Source of the DNA: Colias croceus
Lineage: Eukaryota; Arthropoda; Insecta; Lepidoptera; Pieridae
Reading direction: 5' to 3'
Length of the DNA: 64,000 bases
Assembly (NCBI RefSeq): GCF_905220415.1
Contig: NC_059542.1
Coordinates: forward strand, 5,084,001 to 5,148,000
A program made the translations under genes and the position numbers. Positions within the stretch are counted from its first letter, which is position 1; every line of letters starts with the position of its first letter. Below the pieces are notes generated by a model. The model was given only the letters and a program-made list of their open reading frames with translations. It was not told where the DNA came from and did not search any database. Below are positions 25,563-37,700 of the stretch, piece after piece.

Positions 25563-28418
25563 AAAGAAGCGAGATTAAAAGTAAAATTCGATTACGCAGC
25601 AGACATGTTCATAACGTAATATTCTTCACGACTTCATGTGAAATTTTTGCACAGAACCATAAATCTTCCGACGTAAGGAGGGTTATAATCCAAGATGATA
25701 TTTTTTACAAGTGTTTGTTTAAGACATACTTACAACCATATCAAGTTTTTGAGTTGTTATAGACCTGTATTTTATATGTAGATTTTGCATTTTTACATTT
25801 AATGAAATCGAATCAGATTTCCAAGAATCGGGAGATCTAAATCATTAATATATTTGGCTAGTAAAGCTCAATATACCAAGAATTAATACGTTGATATATA
25901 TTAAATATATATCGGAGAAAAATTTCGAAGAATTGAATACAAATTTACCTTACCGTATTGGCTGTATAAGTTGTTCTTCGAAGTAATAAAAGCATTATTT
26001 ATATTTTGAAATCCTTTCAGCCCATGACAGCCTTATCGATTGAGCTCATTCACGTGAAAAACGCTACAATTAGTTAGCGGTAATACTATTCATACGGTCA
26101 ATATCGTTAGATATTCTATTTATTTCCTTTATGTTCAGATAATACTTGGCGTATTGTCCCTTAAATAGACGCAGCGCAATGTTTTCTTTTCACATTGGAT
26201 GTTAATATAATTATCTGGAATATTATAGTAATTTCATTATACATAAAAAACACACAACGTTCTAATCTAAAAGTGGTGAAGAGTTCATAAGTAAGAACAT
26301 GTTGAATGAAATATCAAAAAAAAAATGTTAAAAAGTAACGTTTATTTGAGGTCAAAGATAAACGTTACAAATTGAGGAAAGTATATGAAGTAATATTAAT
26401 AGGTTACCCGGGGTTACGATAGAGATCGAAATAGCGTTTTGCCTCTACTTATCTTTATACCAAACCAACCCTCACCCCCGTTTGACCTCCATTTAAGACG
26501 AAGTATTCATCCATATTTCTTACGAAAATATTAATTTTCTTATTGTTGGTAAAATTTTAAATGAATATTTTGTCGAAACACATGAAAATTATTTTCTTAT
26601 GGGTAATTATTCATTTTCAATGTGTAACAGTACAATACCAAATTATCGAATATGCAGTAAAAAAACTCCTCATCAATTTAGTACAGTCATGAATCATGTC
26701 ATGAAGTCAATAATTAATAATAATTTTAAATTCATATTCGGGCCTCAGAGAAAAACAACTTTTTTTGCCCTAAATGCAATGCGATTTTAAGCAAATCCCT
26801 CAAGATGAACTTCCTTAATTGTTTCCTTAAAATAATCCGCAGGAAGGTGTTTTTAAACGCGTTCTCGACGACCTTAATTTGCAGTGTGATACAACTTAAC
26901 TTTGTTTCAGGCTTATTTACGGTCAACGTAAATTTACTTCTAATTAAGTGAGTTTGTGCCGAAACGTTTCTGATAAATAGTTCCATTTAAAAGATCTAAT
27001 CAATATGCAAGCAACGTCACATTTTTGTAATGTCTTGTGTTTTTGTTTAGTATTGTCTTTCAAAACACTTTATATTAAATTTTACTACAAAAAAAACTTC
27101 GCTAAGAAACTTTCAAACAGAAAGCAAATGGTGATAAAGATCTAGAAGTTAAATACATTTTTAACGGCAGCCTTAATTTCCATTTACTGAATTATCATCC
27201 AGTGATTCAACTAAATCATACCTAATTAGAGTAATGGAATAAAAGCTTTCAAGAGAGGTATGACGTAGAAAATAACAATAATGATATTTCGTCACATTTT
27301 CCTTCGTTAGTATTATATATTTTTTACTAGCTGACTCGAGCGGGGAAAAAAATATAGCGTCAGGATTGTGGTCACGAGACGAAAGCTTCGGCCATTAATC
27401 ACGAAGATGTCTTTTTTATCTGACGTTATCTTATCATTTGTTTTAATAACGTTTTGCAGTACACAGAGCATGTGTCCATTTGGGATCAGTTTGACATTCA
27501 ATTCGTCTAACGGCTAGCCCAAGTTGCCTTTTCGCCCACATGCTCTTTCCCACGCTTTATTATAGATAACGGAAAATTATGTGTCTGGTTTGTTTTTCTG
27601 GCCGCCCTCCTCGGACAGAACTGAATTAGAACATTTTTATAGATGTTTGCTTTTTATGGTTTAATGTAATAAGAGAAAAGATATTACATTTCTAGTGTTT
27701 GGTGTAGTAGGTACATATGAATGCTAATATTATAAGTTTATATATTATTATTTTCAAAATGAATCTGTATTTACGCTTCTACTTATCAAACCAACCATGA
27801 AGTGGAAATCTGTGGATACTTTTCGAAATAACCTTGTTACTTTTTTTTTATTCATAGCATATAAATAATAAAATACTAAATCAAAATAGGATTTCGTCTA
27901 AAATACAAGAATAAATAATATTACCAAATTTACCAATTTGTAGTGATTTCTTTCATTGGACAAAAAAAGATCAAGTCATTGAATATTTCGCTAAAAATAA
28001 GTAGAACTCAAAGATAAAGCAATAATTCAAACAAAACTTTTTACATTGCCTAAAACATAATACCTAAACTAATTCAAGATCCGCGAAAATAGAGTTTATT
28101 TTTAACCAATTCAAATGAAAGTCAAAAGGTTTTATTCAATTATAACATCAATTTAGTACAATGTAATAAAATAAAATAAAATAACAATGTAACTTATGTT
28201 ACGGCAATATGGCGCCAATTTTATCAACTTTTATTGAGATTAATTAAAATCACAATAAATGTCACAAGTGGCTCTTGTGTTCGCAAGTTATAAAAGTCAA
28301 TTTTGAGCTGAACGTCACAAAAAGACATTATAAAATTAACAGGGTACTTAACAACATGATTGCTACTACATAGTGAGGGACTTGCCTCATTCTGACGCAC
28401 TTTTCTGTTTTATGTATT
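25563..28418. other. AT-rich DNA with one inverted repeat
   Basis: No gene recognised. A possible repeat end (ACTAGCTGACTCGAGCGGGG) lies at about 27,328-27,347. Confidence 0.4.
26335..26368. repeat. 11-bp inverted repeat enclosing a nuclear-receptor-like half site
   Basis: The arms GTAACGTTTAT (26,335-26,345) and ATAAACGTTAC (26,358-26,368) are exact complements. The 12-base spacer is TTGAGGTCAAAG, which contains AGGTCA, the standard nuclear-receptor half site. Confidence 0.8.
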
Positions 28419-28520
28419 TCAAACTCAAACTCAAACTCAAACATTCATTTATTCAATTAGACTACTATTTAGTAGCACTTTCGAATCGTCATTACATAAT
28501 TATTTTAACATTTACCACCA
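28419..28520 (+). mobile_element. repeat with (AAACTC)n head
   Basis: Four CAAACT units are followed by ATTCATTTATTCAATTAGAC, TAGTAGCACTTTCGAATCGT and ATTTTAACATTTACCACC. It matches a common lepidopteran repeat remembered in this form. A diverged fragment lies at 11,780-11,845. Confidence 0.65.
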
Positions 28521-31500
28521 CCACCATATTCTTTAACAATTATTTATAAACTGTTAAATTCGAAATAAACCGCGACTTTCAGGAATTGAGAGAAATTATC
28601 TTATATTAACAATAATTATCGTATCGAAAACATAATTGAATAAAGCTTACTTAAAATATGTACCTACACTACTTCACAAAGAGATCGTTAAATTGCGTTT
28701 TCAAGCGATGTCTGGCGCGTAAGTCGATTTTGCAAAAAAAAAACAAGTGGATTAATGCCTTTCGTTTTAAATGAGCTGGATTTCGTTCAATCATTACTAT
28801 TTACTTCTTTCAAATATTAGTATGTTTCTGGTATGACAGGAATTATTAGATACGAAAAAACGAAACGAAAATTAACCTGATTACAAATTATATTAACTTA
28901 TGTCTTTGAACTTAAATAATAAACAAAACACGTATGTTTCGTGCATCATAAGTAATTTTGCTTATATATTTAATTATAGTTGGCAATGTACATCATTAAT
29001 AATGCTTATGAATGTATATTCTATCGATCAGTTTATTGGAGTAAAAGAAATATCTATGCCTCGATATTATCTTGGGATGTGCGTTTGCCAAGTCGAGATA
29101 TTATTTATATAAACAAAGATATGTAATCAAAACAATTGTTTAATTTGTAAGAGAAGGCCTTACTTATTGGACACACACATATTATTTTTATGAAGTGACA
29201 GTTTGATTGAACGCCTCCTTGGTAGAATGGTTAACGATGAGCGTAAAAAAGTGGTCATGGTATTTCTCGGAGGAGTTTTCAAAAAAATGTATTATGTTAG
29301 CTCTATGCAGACGTAAATACTACTTATTCATTAAAATAAATCGTTTGCCCCATACCCCACAAGGAGACATGAGACTTACAAAGTTACCATACGAAGCTTG
29401 CTATAAATGTTAATTATATTTAAGTTTTTTCATAACTGAAATAAACAGATTAATAACGCGAAAGTGGATTCAGCGTTATTGGAATAATCCGGTTAATTAA
29501 TATCGGTCGCATATTTTCTCAATAAATACTACAATAACAGACTTGTTACGAAGCCAAACAGCTTCACTCGTAAATGTGGTTTATTGCTGCACTAGAACGC
29601 AGCCGGCCCCAAAATATGATACTTAATGGAATCATAACTATTAAAAATATTATTATATCATTTTATGGAATGATGTGACATGAAAGCCTTTCAAAACACA
29701 CTAATAACATGTATAAAAAATAAAAATGAAATGACTCTGTTTATACTTGAACCGATGTTTTAATAAAAAAATATAAAATATCTAAATAATGATAATGGTA
29801 ATAATAAAATTTCCATTTGCGCAGATAAAAAAAAATATGACAGTTTTAAAATATGTTTTTGTTGATCCAAGAAGGTATAACAATATTTGGACGTTGATAC
29901 ATTGTTCATGGGCTTCATAATAACGAAGGTAACAAAAATATTATTTTGTAATAAAGCGACATACCGTATTATAACTCGTAATGTATAATAATATTTCTGG
30001 AATAGCCAAAGTAATAATACGTCCCATGTTGTTTTAATATATTTTTTAAGTGAATGTATGAATATCGTTATACTACACTAAATAAATCGTATGATTTATC
30101 ATATTTCAGTACAAAAAAGGAATAAACTGGTATCCTATAATAATACAAGACAAACACAATTATTATAAAAACAACATTGCCGACAAAACGATTTCCGGAA
30201 AGGATAAAATATTAGATGAAATGACGAATAAATCAAAACTCAAAATGTAATACCTACTGTCAACTGAATTTTGTCTCAAAGATCTTTTTAATGTGAGATT
30301 AAAACGATTTCAAAGAAAATGCCTCGATGGTCCCTTGACAACAAAATAGAGGACTTTGTGATTAGATTTTTTTATTCTTTGATGTCAAATTGGAAACAAT
30401 AAAATGAAATAAAAATCGGAAAGGTTTTAGATTTCTAAAATTAAACTTGTCGTCTTATTTAATTTATTTTTAACATTGATGTTAAGCTAGGTACATTCAC
30501 AACAGGAACCGAAAAACCGAACCGAAATTCGTATATTGTTTCAACATATTCTGAATTGCAAAAGGCGAATTAAAAATTTTTTTTTTTTATTTTTTTTATT
30601 CAAAAATTAAAATATTAGCAAAAGCCTGCACTCCCTCAAAAACCATTAAATTCTATAGAGTCAACCGGCATATTAGAAATGTTAACAAGAAAACGGTTCT
30701 CCCTTGTAAACCGATACCGTGGATTCAGATAACACGAAGAAGTTCAATTTAGCTTGAAAACTACACTAAAATGTTTAACAGCAATTATGAAGTACAATAT
30801 CACAACAACTACGAGCTTATATTGTTCCTTTATAACATTAATACATTTAATATCGAAACAAACAAAAAGCATGAAATACCTACAAGAATCTCCGATCAAA
30901 TTTTTTGTTTATAAAAGTGACTAAATGCGAGAATAAAACATTTAGAAAACCAGTGTCATATTTCCTCTGATCGTATTCCAAAATTAGATAGGCAAGACTT
31001 TCAAGTGATGAAAAACACCGAAATTAGTGAATTAGTTAAACCCCATATATCAGTCATATACACTAAAAGAAAAAAATTGTCAACCTGATTTTATGTGTAG
31101 GATTTCATAGTCATGACAATGTATAATATTATCAACTTTATTTTAGTCCCGATACCTACCTATAAAACAATTCAAAAATCTAAATTTGAAAAAAATGTAA
31201 GGAACAATATTTTCAAGCATAAATTAAAAAAAACGGTTAAAAAAACTCCGATGAACCTCAGCATTTCTTTATAGAACGAGAAAACTTCCATAAAACTTCT
31301 ATTCAAGATTAGCACGGACTAATCACACAGAAAGTTAATCCTACAACCATAAACTTCATAATTATTAAAGTTGAAGGCGAGTCGATTTTGCAGATTATTT
31401 CATACCTGGCATTTATCGGTGTTAGACTTGATTGAATTAGAATTTTCAATTAAACCTGATTCAACAGTTATTGAAAATACCGTTGATATTAAAGAAGATG

Positions 31501-32129
31501 AAAATAAAATAAGAATTAATAAAAGAGTATTTCATTAAAAAAGCCCGCTGAATTTATTCATAAAACGGATCATTCCTAGAACGACGGATGAATCATAGAA
31601 TGACGCCGAAGGTAACAGAAACAGAAAACACGGTTTAGAAAAAGAATTTATACATTTGAATCCACCGTTAATAAAGCAGATGATGTTCTGTCACGTAAGC
31701 GTATAAATGGATTAACGGTTAGACAATTGAGGGTCGGGATTTTGATCTCAGCGCAGCTAGTTACGCAACATCGCACCCGATGCACTTCAAAGCGAATCTA
31801 TCACAATTTGTATTGTGCATTTTAATTGTTCCATCTCGTTGATCGCGTCGAGTAAGACTATCGGAAAATTTATTTTATTATTTTTTTAAGGTTTCAGTTT
31901 TCAGGTTTACATATTACCCATAGGTACATGGTAAGCAAGTAAAAAATTTTCAGGTTTGGTGGATTAGAAGAAACCTCCTTTAGCTTTAATTTTTTTTTTT
32001 TTTTGAACGCGCAGACTTTTTATTTTTAATTTTCATACCTGTACCTACGTTTTGTCCTTGATTTAGGTATGAGTTACAAACAGAAAAACAACAATAAATA
32101 ACATTCTATTTTTGCGTTCAGCGTCTTAC
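28521..32129. other. AT-rich DNA with poly-T runs at about 30.58 and 31.99 kb
   Basis: The T runs (about 30,577-30,599 and 31,990-32,004) could be tails of minus-strand retroelements, but no body was recognised next to either. A sequence near 29,214-29,250 resembles a tRNA A box (TGGTAGAATGG) but lacks a B box downstream. No gene is supported. If the minus-strand exon at 32.1 kb is real, this stretch would be its first intron. Confidence 0.4.
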
Positions 32130-32420
32130 CCGAAAAATGACATCCACGGACATCGGCAGTGTCAGTTCAAGTCACAAAAATGGTCCATAAGTCCGCGTCC
32201 ATAGTCACACGCACTGGCGAAAGTTCGGATAAATCGTGCGCGGGTAGCCGAAAGTTGTGAGACAAGAGCGACCGGAGTTTGTGCTCGCCAACCGAGTAGT
32301 GTCGGGCGCGCAGCCCTGGAGCGGGGGAAACACAGCGCATGCGTTGTCCATCCGAGCCCGGAGCGCGATGACGTCACTGGCAATCGGTTCCACCCGATTC
32401 GCAGACCTCGTTATCCTCAC
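32130..32420 (-). promoter_or_regulatory. CpG-rich promoter with probable first exon, minus strand
   Basis: This is the most CpG-dense block of its size in the window. It holds an NRF-1/Erect-wing-like site GCGCATGCGT (32,335-32,344) and a CRE palindrome TGACGTCA (32,369-32,376), both typical of proximal promoters. On the minus strand a good donor CGG/GTAAGA ends an exon at 32,130. The last ATG before it, at 32,153, gives the codons M-S-V-D-V-I-F-R and reaches the donor in phase 0. Several upstream ATGs open short frames (73 codons from 32,383), which would act as upstream frames in a leader. The transcription start and the gene's identity cannot be read from the window. An alternative is a plus-strand or bidirectional start near TCAGT at about 32,162. 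Confidence 0.45.
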
Positions 32421-33351
32421 ACGCTACACTTAACTAAAACTTCTCTACTTATCTCGTATATCCATGTAATCAACTCACAAGATATTTTTTTAAACAATAG
32501 CACATTTTGTTTCTGAGTGTGTAATGTAAGAAAGCTCTGACGTTTCAAAGATTAATGTACCGTTTAAACATAAACAGCTTAGCAGGATTATCACGCAAGG
32601 ATAAGTGCTCGAGGGGAGCTCTTTGCGAGTTATCGTCCTGAAGATTCTACAAGGTTATTTATCATTTAGACTCCTGGCAAAAAAGTTCAAGGTTAAAGCT
32701 TATAATTAAAAAAAATATAAACAATTTATTTTACTAGAATTTTATATCAATTTTATCCAAACTAGATCATGATTCTTGAACTAGATTCCTTTAAACCGAC
32801 CAAATATAAAATTCTGAGTATGGTAACCAGGTTTTCAGCAGCTGCAAGCATCTCGCCAATGGAGCGGAGTAGTGCATTTAAGATGATCCAGAAAAATCAA
32901 ATCCTTCGTCCTCCTAAATAGTAAATAGTGAAGTTTACTGTTTATGAAAGAATTTTCATGAACGAATCAGTACTACCGAAGAAGAAGAAAAAGGCAGAGT
33001 TAGAAACTTTACGTTTTTAAAATAATAGTGCTGTAGACTACTCTTAGACCAGTAAGTGTTTAGTACTCGTAAAAACAACTATAAATGGCCTGTAAAAATC
33101 TTTCAAAAAAGCCTGAATAATAAAATACATACTATACTACTATTTTACTAAACAACTCTAAAAGAATATATCCGTCATCTCAAAAAGTTATGGTTTTCAA
33201 GCCTCGCGTCACACTTCGTATACTTAGTGATTCCGGCGGCATTTTACACTGAAACATTGCCAAGAAACTTAACAGGAAACAATTTATCGAAAACACCCGG
33301 GCAATATAAATAGAATTATACCAAACATCGTGATTGCTATATATTATGTAC

Positions 33352-33712
33352 TAGCTTACCGCCCGCGGCTTCGCCCGCTTTCTCTTAAACGATTTGAGAT
33401 TTAAACTACCCTATCTCTCAAGTTGGATCGAACTGCACATGGTGTGCGAATTTTATTATAATCGGTTAAGTGGTTTAGGATTCCATTGAGGACAAACATT
33501 GTGACACGAGATTTATATATATATTATTAAGATAGCTTACCGCCCGCGGCTTCGCCCGCTTTCTCTTAAACGATTTGAGATTTAAACTACCCTATCTCTC
33601 AAGTTGGATCGAACTGCACATGGTGTGCGAATTTTATTATAATCGGTTAAGTGGTTTAGGATTCCATTGAGGACAAACATTGTGACACGAGATTTATATA
33701 TATTAAGAAGAT
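33352..33712 (-). mobile_element. tandem pair of a 181-bp SINE-like repeat
   Basis: Two nearly identical copies begin TAGCTTACCGCCCGCGGCTT at 33,352 and 33,533. The first has a slightly longer TATATATATATT tract at its end. The ends read, on the minus strand, GAAGCCGCGGGCGGTAAGCT, as in the repeat at 11.2 kb, so orientation is minus. Head-to-tail duplication could come from insertion into a like element or from unequal crossing-over. The near identity says it is recent. No coding capacity. Confidence 0.9.
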
Positions 33713-33894
33713 ATTGGTTGGACCGGCAATTGTCACAACTGCACATCTTTTTTTGTTTACAAAATATAGGAAAAACTACAAAAAGCTCTTCTTATGAAAC
33801 GTAATGTAAAGTTTTATAAACATCATTGTAACTATATTTAAAAAGCAACTACCATAAGCTTAATTTAAAAAAGCAATACAACAAAAAACATTTT

Positions 33895-33997
33895 TTGCGA
33901 CTTTTAACCCATTGAGCCCCAAGCGGCCCGATCGGTCCACGACACAATAGATTTTCTATTGTGTCTGTGAATCCGGGGGCTGAGTTATTTGCGACTT
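33895..33997. mobile_element. 85-bp hairpin element flanked by 9-bp direct repeats
   Basis: The direct repeat TTGCGACTT (33,895-33,903 and 33,989-33,997) encloses an 85-bp, GC-richer segment. The segment is an imperfect palindrome: TTAACCCATTGAGCCCC at one end faces GGGGGCTGAGTTAT at the other, and GACACAATAG and CTATTGTGTC pair at the centre. It has the form of a minimal non-autonomous DNA element (MITE). A similar unit is remembered from other lepidopteran genomes, but the family is not named here. Confidence 0.65.
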
Positions 33998-34497
33998 AGA
34001 AATATATAAATCGAGTACCACAGTATAGCAGCTATACAGTATCGGATTGAATTAGAAACACTTAAATCTTGCAGCCTCATAAAAGCAGAACATCCAGTTA
34101 CTTTTACGAAACTACCTTTCCTTATATCTGTTCATTATACAGCTCGATAAAATAAAAATTTCGTTTTAAATATGAAAGTGTTTAATTTAATATTTTTAAC
34201 TCAAGCAATAAGGTAAGTTGTTATTACATTTAGAAAATGTGATGAAGGAACTAGATTTATGTAGGAACGTGAAATCCTGGATGAAACCTCGGTAAATGTT
34301 TCCCAGGTAAAAACACAAAAATAAGCGTGAAAAACTTCTTTATTTTCAGCATAGGTAGTGATGTAGTCGGTGGGATGCCAATTACACAGGCTTAGCACCC
34401 ACTGAGACTAACTTAGTAAGTATATAGAAATAATAGCAGCTTAAATCTTTTACGAACTACAATATTTTTATTGTAAAAAATTGGATTTTAGATTTTA

Positions 34498-34690
34498 TTA
34501 CTAGCTGTGCCGCGCGGTTTCACCCACATTGCTCTGCTCCTGTTGGTCTTAGCGTGATGATATATAGAGGTATAGCCTATATATAGCCTTCCTCGATAAA
34601 TGGGCCATCTAACACTGGAAGAATTTTTCAAATCGGACCAGTAGTTCCTGAGATTAGCGTTTTTAAACAAACTCTTTAGCTTTATAATAT
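34498..34690 (-). mobile_element. interspersed repeat with GTTTGTTTGTTT head, copy 4 of 4
   Basis: On the minus strand it keeps TATTATAAAGCTAAAGAG, GGTCCGATTTGAAAAATTC, AGATGGCCCATTTATCGAGG, ATCATCACGCTAAGACCAAC and the end GCACAGCTAGTA. The GTTTGTTT tract is shortened to GAGTTTGTTTAAAAACGC. Confidence 0.85.
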
Positions 34691-34706
34691 AAATACTTAT
34701 ATTAAA

Positions 34707-34742
34707 TATACTTATATTATCTATACAGATAATATAAGTATA
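34707..34742. repeat. 16-bp inverted repeat, 4-base loop
   Basis: TATACTTATATTATCT (34,707-34,722) is exactly complementary to AGATAATATAAGTATA (34,727-34,742). It adjoins the repeat copy ending at 34,690. It is very AT-rich, so partly expected by composition. Confidence 0.85.
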
Positions 34743-37700
34743 GATTTTATCTTGAAGCGCACATGTGATACTGTTTCACCGATATAACAAACTAACTCAC
34801 CCGTTGAAAAATATGAACACAACCAGTCATGTAATCCCAAACCATAAAAATAAATCAATAAAAACAACATAATATCATTAAATTTTAAAATTATCTTTTG
34901 ATCAATTACAAATATGAAGCTTTCCCACGAAAAGATCAACGACCTTTTAGCTACCGTTTCCGATAATTAATTAATCTGTAATCCGTCTCTGGAAATGCAA
35001 TTTTGAACATAAAATTGAATAAATGTAGGTTTTCTTTCATGTTAATAGCTGTCGTGGTCCCTTAAATAAATATTGTAAATTATATTGTATTGATACATGT
35101 AAACATTTTAACCTCTCTTTAATTTGAATTTTAACAAATACTAATAATAACGGTTTCTTTTTTAATTATTGTATTTAGTTGTCCATGCTTGGTGTATATG
35201 TACACTAAAGTATCAAATAAATAAAATAAATAAATAAATAATTTTTCCACTGTCTGAAGATAGTGTTTTATTAATAATGGACTTAAAACTGTTTAACAAC
35301 CGAAATAGGTAATACCTGCATCAACTAACTATTGTTATTGTTTCTCAACAACACGAGCACATATAATTGTTATTTTTATCAGAAAAAAACGACGCGAAAT
35401 AAGAATATTTCTTCTAAAAGTATATTTTCAAACTGGTTAGCCTTTTGATATCTAACTCGTCAAATAAAATCTTTTAAATAATTTAATACAAAGTTTGATA
35501 ATATGACAAAATAGAGCAATGGATAAACGTTAAAAAATTTTAACGCCTTGTGGAACTCAACAATGTTATAGTACAGTATAGGTATATTTCTGAAACACTT
35601 CCACAAGAATGCATTCTTTCAGAAAATTGCAATGAACGTTGCATCGCATGACCATCCTTTAACAAAGGGTTATTATAGCTATTTCAATAATCGAGATAGA
35701 ACACGTAACTACGGTCTCGACGAGACAGAATAAAACTATATGAACGATGTCTAAACCCACACACCAACCTCCTACATCTTAAGAAAATCTTTGAACTAAA
35801 GTCTAGTGCTCTTAGAAGAAGGTAGGTACTCTAAGAATAGCGAGGGCGAATTAAATAAAAAACACGATCATTTACAATGTTTTTACGGCGCTATTGTTTA
35901 AAGAGAAATGTTTATTTTTAAGAATTATTTCCACGAGAAAAATGTTTGTTGTGAGTAAAAATATTTTGTCAGGCGCAAGCTTATTTATATCTCGTAATGG
36001 CCGCGAACTCAGTTATGATAAATACACTATCCATGTTTTGCAAACAAGATACAAACATTCACATTTTAGGACGTTTACACAGACATAAAACTGGATCTTT
36101 TACCCTTGTGCTATGATGTTTTTCCTCTCCATTTATTAGTTTATACACGGTGCGGAGATGCAATTGTAAACTACAGCTACAAATTGCAACTCTCTATTTG
36201 ATTACTTTACATTTGGATTCTCCTTGCAAGTAAACAGAAAGCTCTTACACTAAACAGAAATACTTGAAGAATTTGCTCAAAATAATAAGTTCTGTTTTTC
36301 GGAGATATTCGTTTTTGATGAGACATATTTCATGCGATTGATATAGGTATCTGCCTGTACATTGTGATTTTCTTCATAACGCTATAAAACGTAACGACCA
36401 AAGCAATCTTTACATTCTCTAAGCTGTTTACACTAACAAGTGGATATGGCTGGTATTTAAAAGTGAAACCCATTATGATTATTTATCATTTAACTTTTAA
36501 CTAATCAACATGTATCTACGAATTTTTCTGCGATAATTATCACCTCTCTGCTGTGGCCTGTGGGCCAATCACACGAAATAATATAAACAAAGAAAGAAAT
36601 GGAAGCTGACTAAGGTAATTCTTGCGATGGGCGAACTTCGATAACAACCGTAAAGTATTCAGTTTGTTTAACACATACGAGAACAACTTTGTTTAGCGTC
36701 GTTTTCTGCTTGGAAGTTTAATACAAATTTTTCTACCAAGTGCTTTTGACGTTAAGATCGATAGCTCATGCGTTTCGTATCGTACATATTTGGTGGTTCA
36801 TGCGTGGTTTAGCAAAAAATAAAGTATATTGTATGTGTTATTTTACAAAGGTACAAATGTAACAAAATTGTAGGGGAGTTTCGAGAAATTTCCACTACAA
36901 CAAATCCTCTAAATTGAAATATTGCATCAGTTCTGAATCGGACAACACATGGACAATGAATAGAATGCTGAATTTGAGAGTCAATGGGAAAATTTCTCGG
37001 AGTTGGAAGGGTGCATAGATTGTTACACTGAAGTTTAACACGAGTTTTAATGCAACTATGGTAAAGTTTGTTTCTTTTTATTTATAAATAAATTTATAAG
37101 TTGTTAAATTAGGTATCTACATCCACACACATATATACGAAACAATGTTATCTTCGTCTTCTTCTTCTATCGTCTTTTATTTATTTATATTATACTACAT
37201 ATTTTAAGGTATATTATAATTTTAATAATTAACAATGGTATGTATTTGCAATATTGGATTTGGATATAATCGAATATAAGCAGTTAGTTGTTTTTACTAA
37301 TATTGTGCAACAAATGACATTCAATTTATTCTTTTAAATATAATAAAACAAAAAAGAGCGACACGATATAATTCGTTCATGCCTAAAACACATAACCTAT
37401 TTATTTATTTTTAAAAGAGCAAATATAAATACCTAAACGACATCTACATGAATTTTCTAAGCGAGTTTATAAGAGCTACAGACTCCAGACTCTATCAGAA
37501 GTCGGAGAGCATTGAGGCAGAATAAGTAAAATTATATCGGCTACATTTCATAGATGGCGCTTTTATCAATATTACGTATGAAGTATCGACATTTTATAAT
37601 CATATAATTTTTTATAGTTAAAGGTTACATTTTTAGCACTTTATTCGGGCGATATTTTTTATTTCTTCTTGTCCTATTGACTTTAAGGACAAATGAAAGG

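Noticed and set aside
29214..29260. tRNA gene or SINE head (A-box match TGGTAGAATGG)
   Set aside because: No B box and no cloverleaf could be found downstream. A single A-box match is expected by chance.
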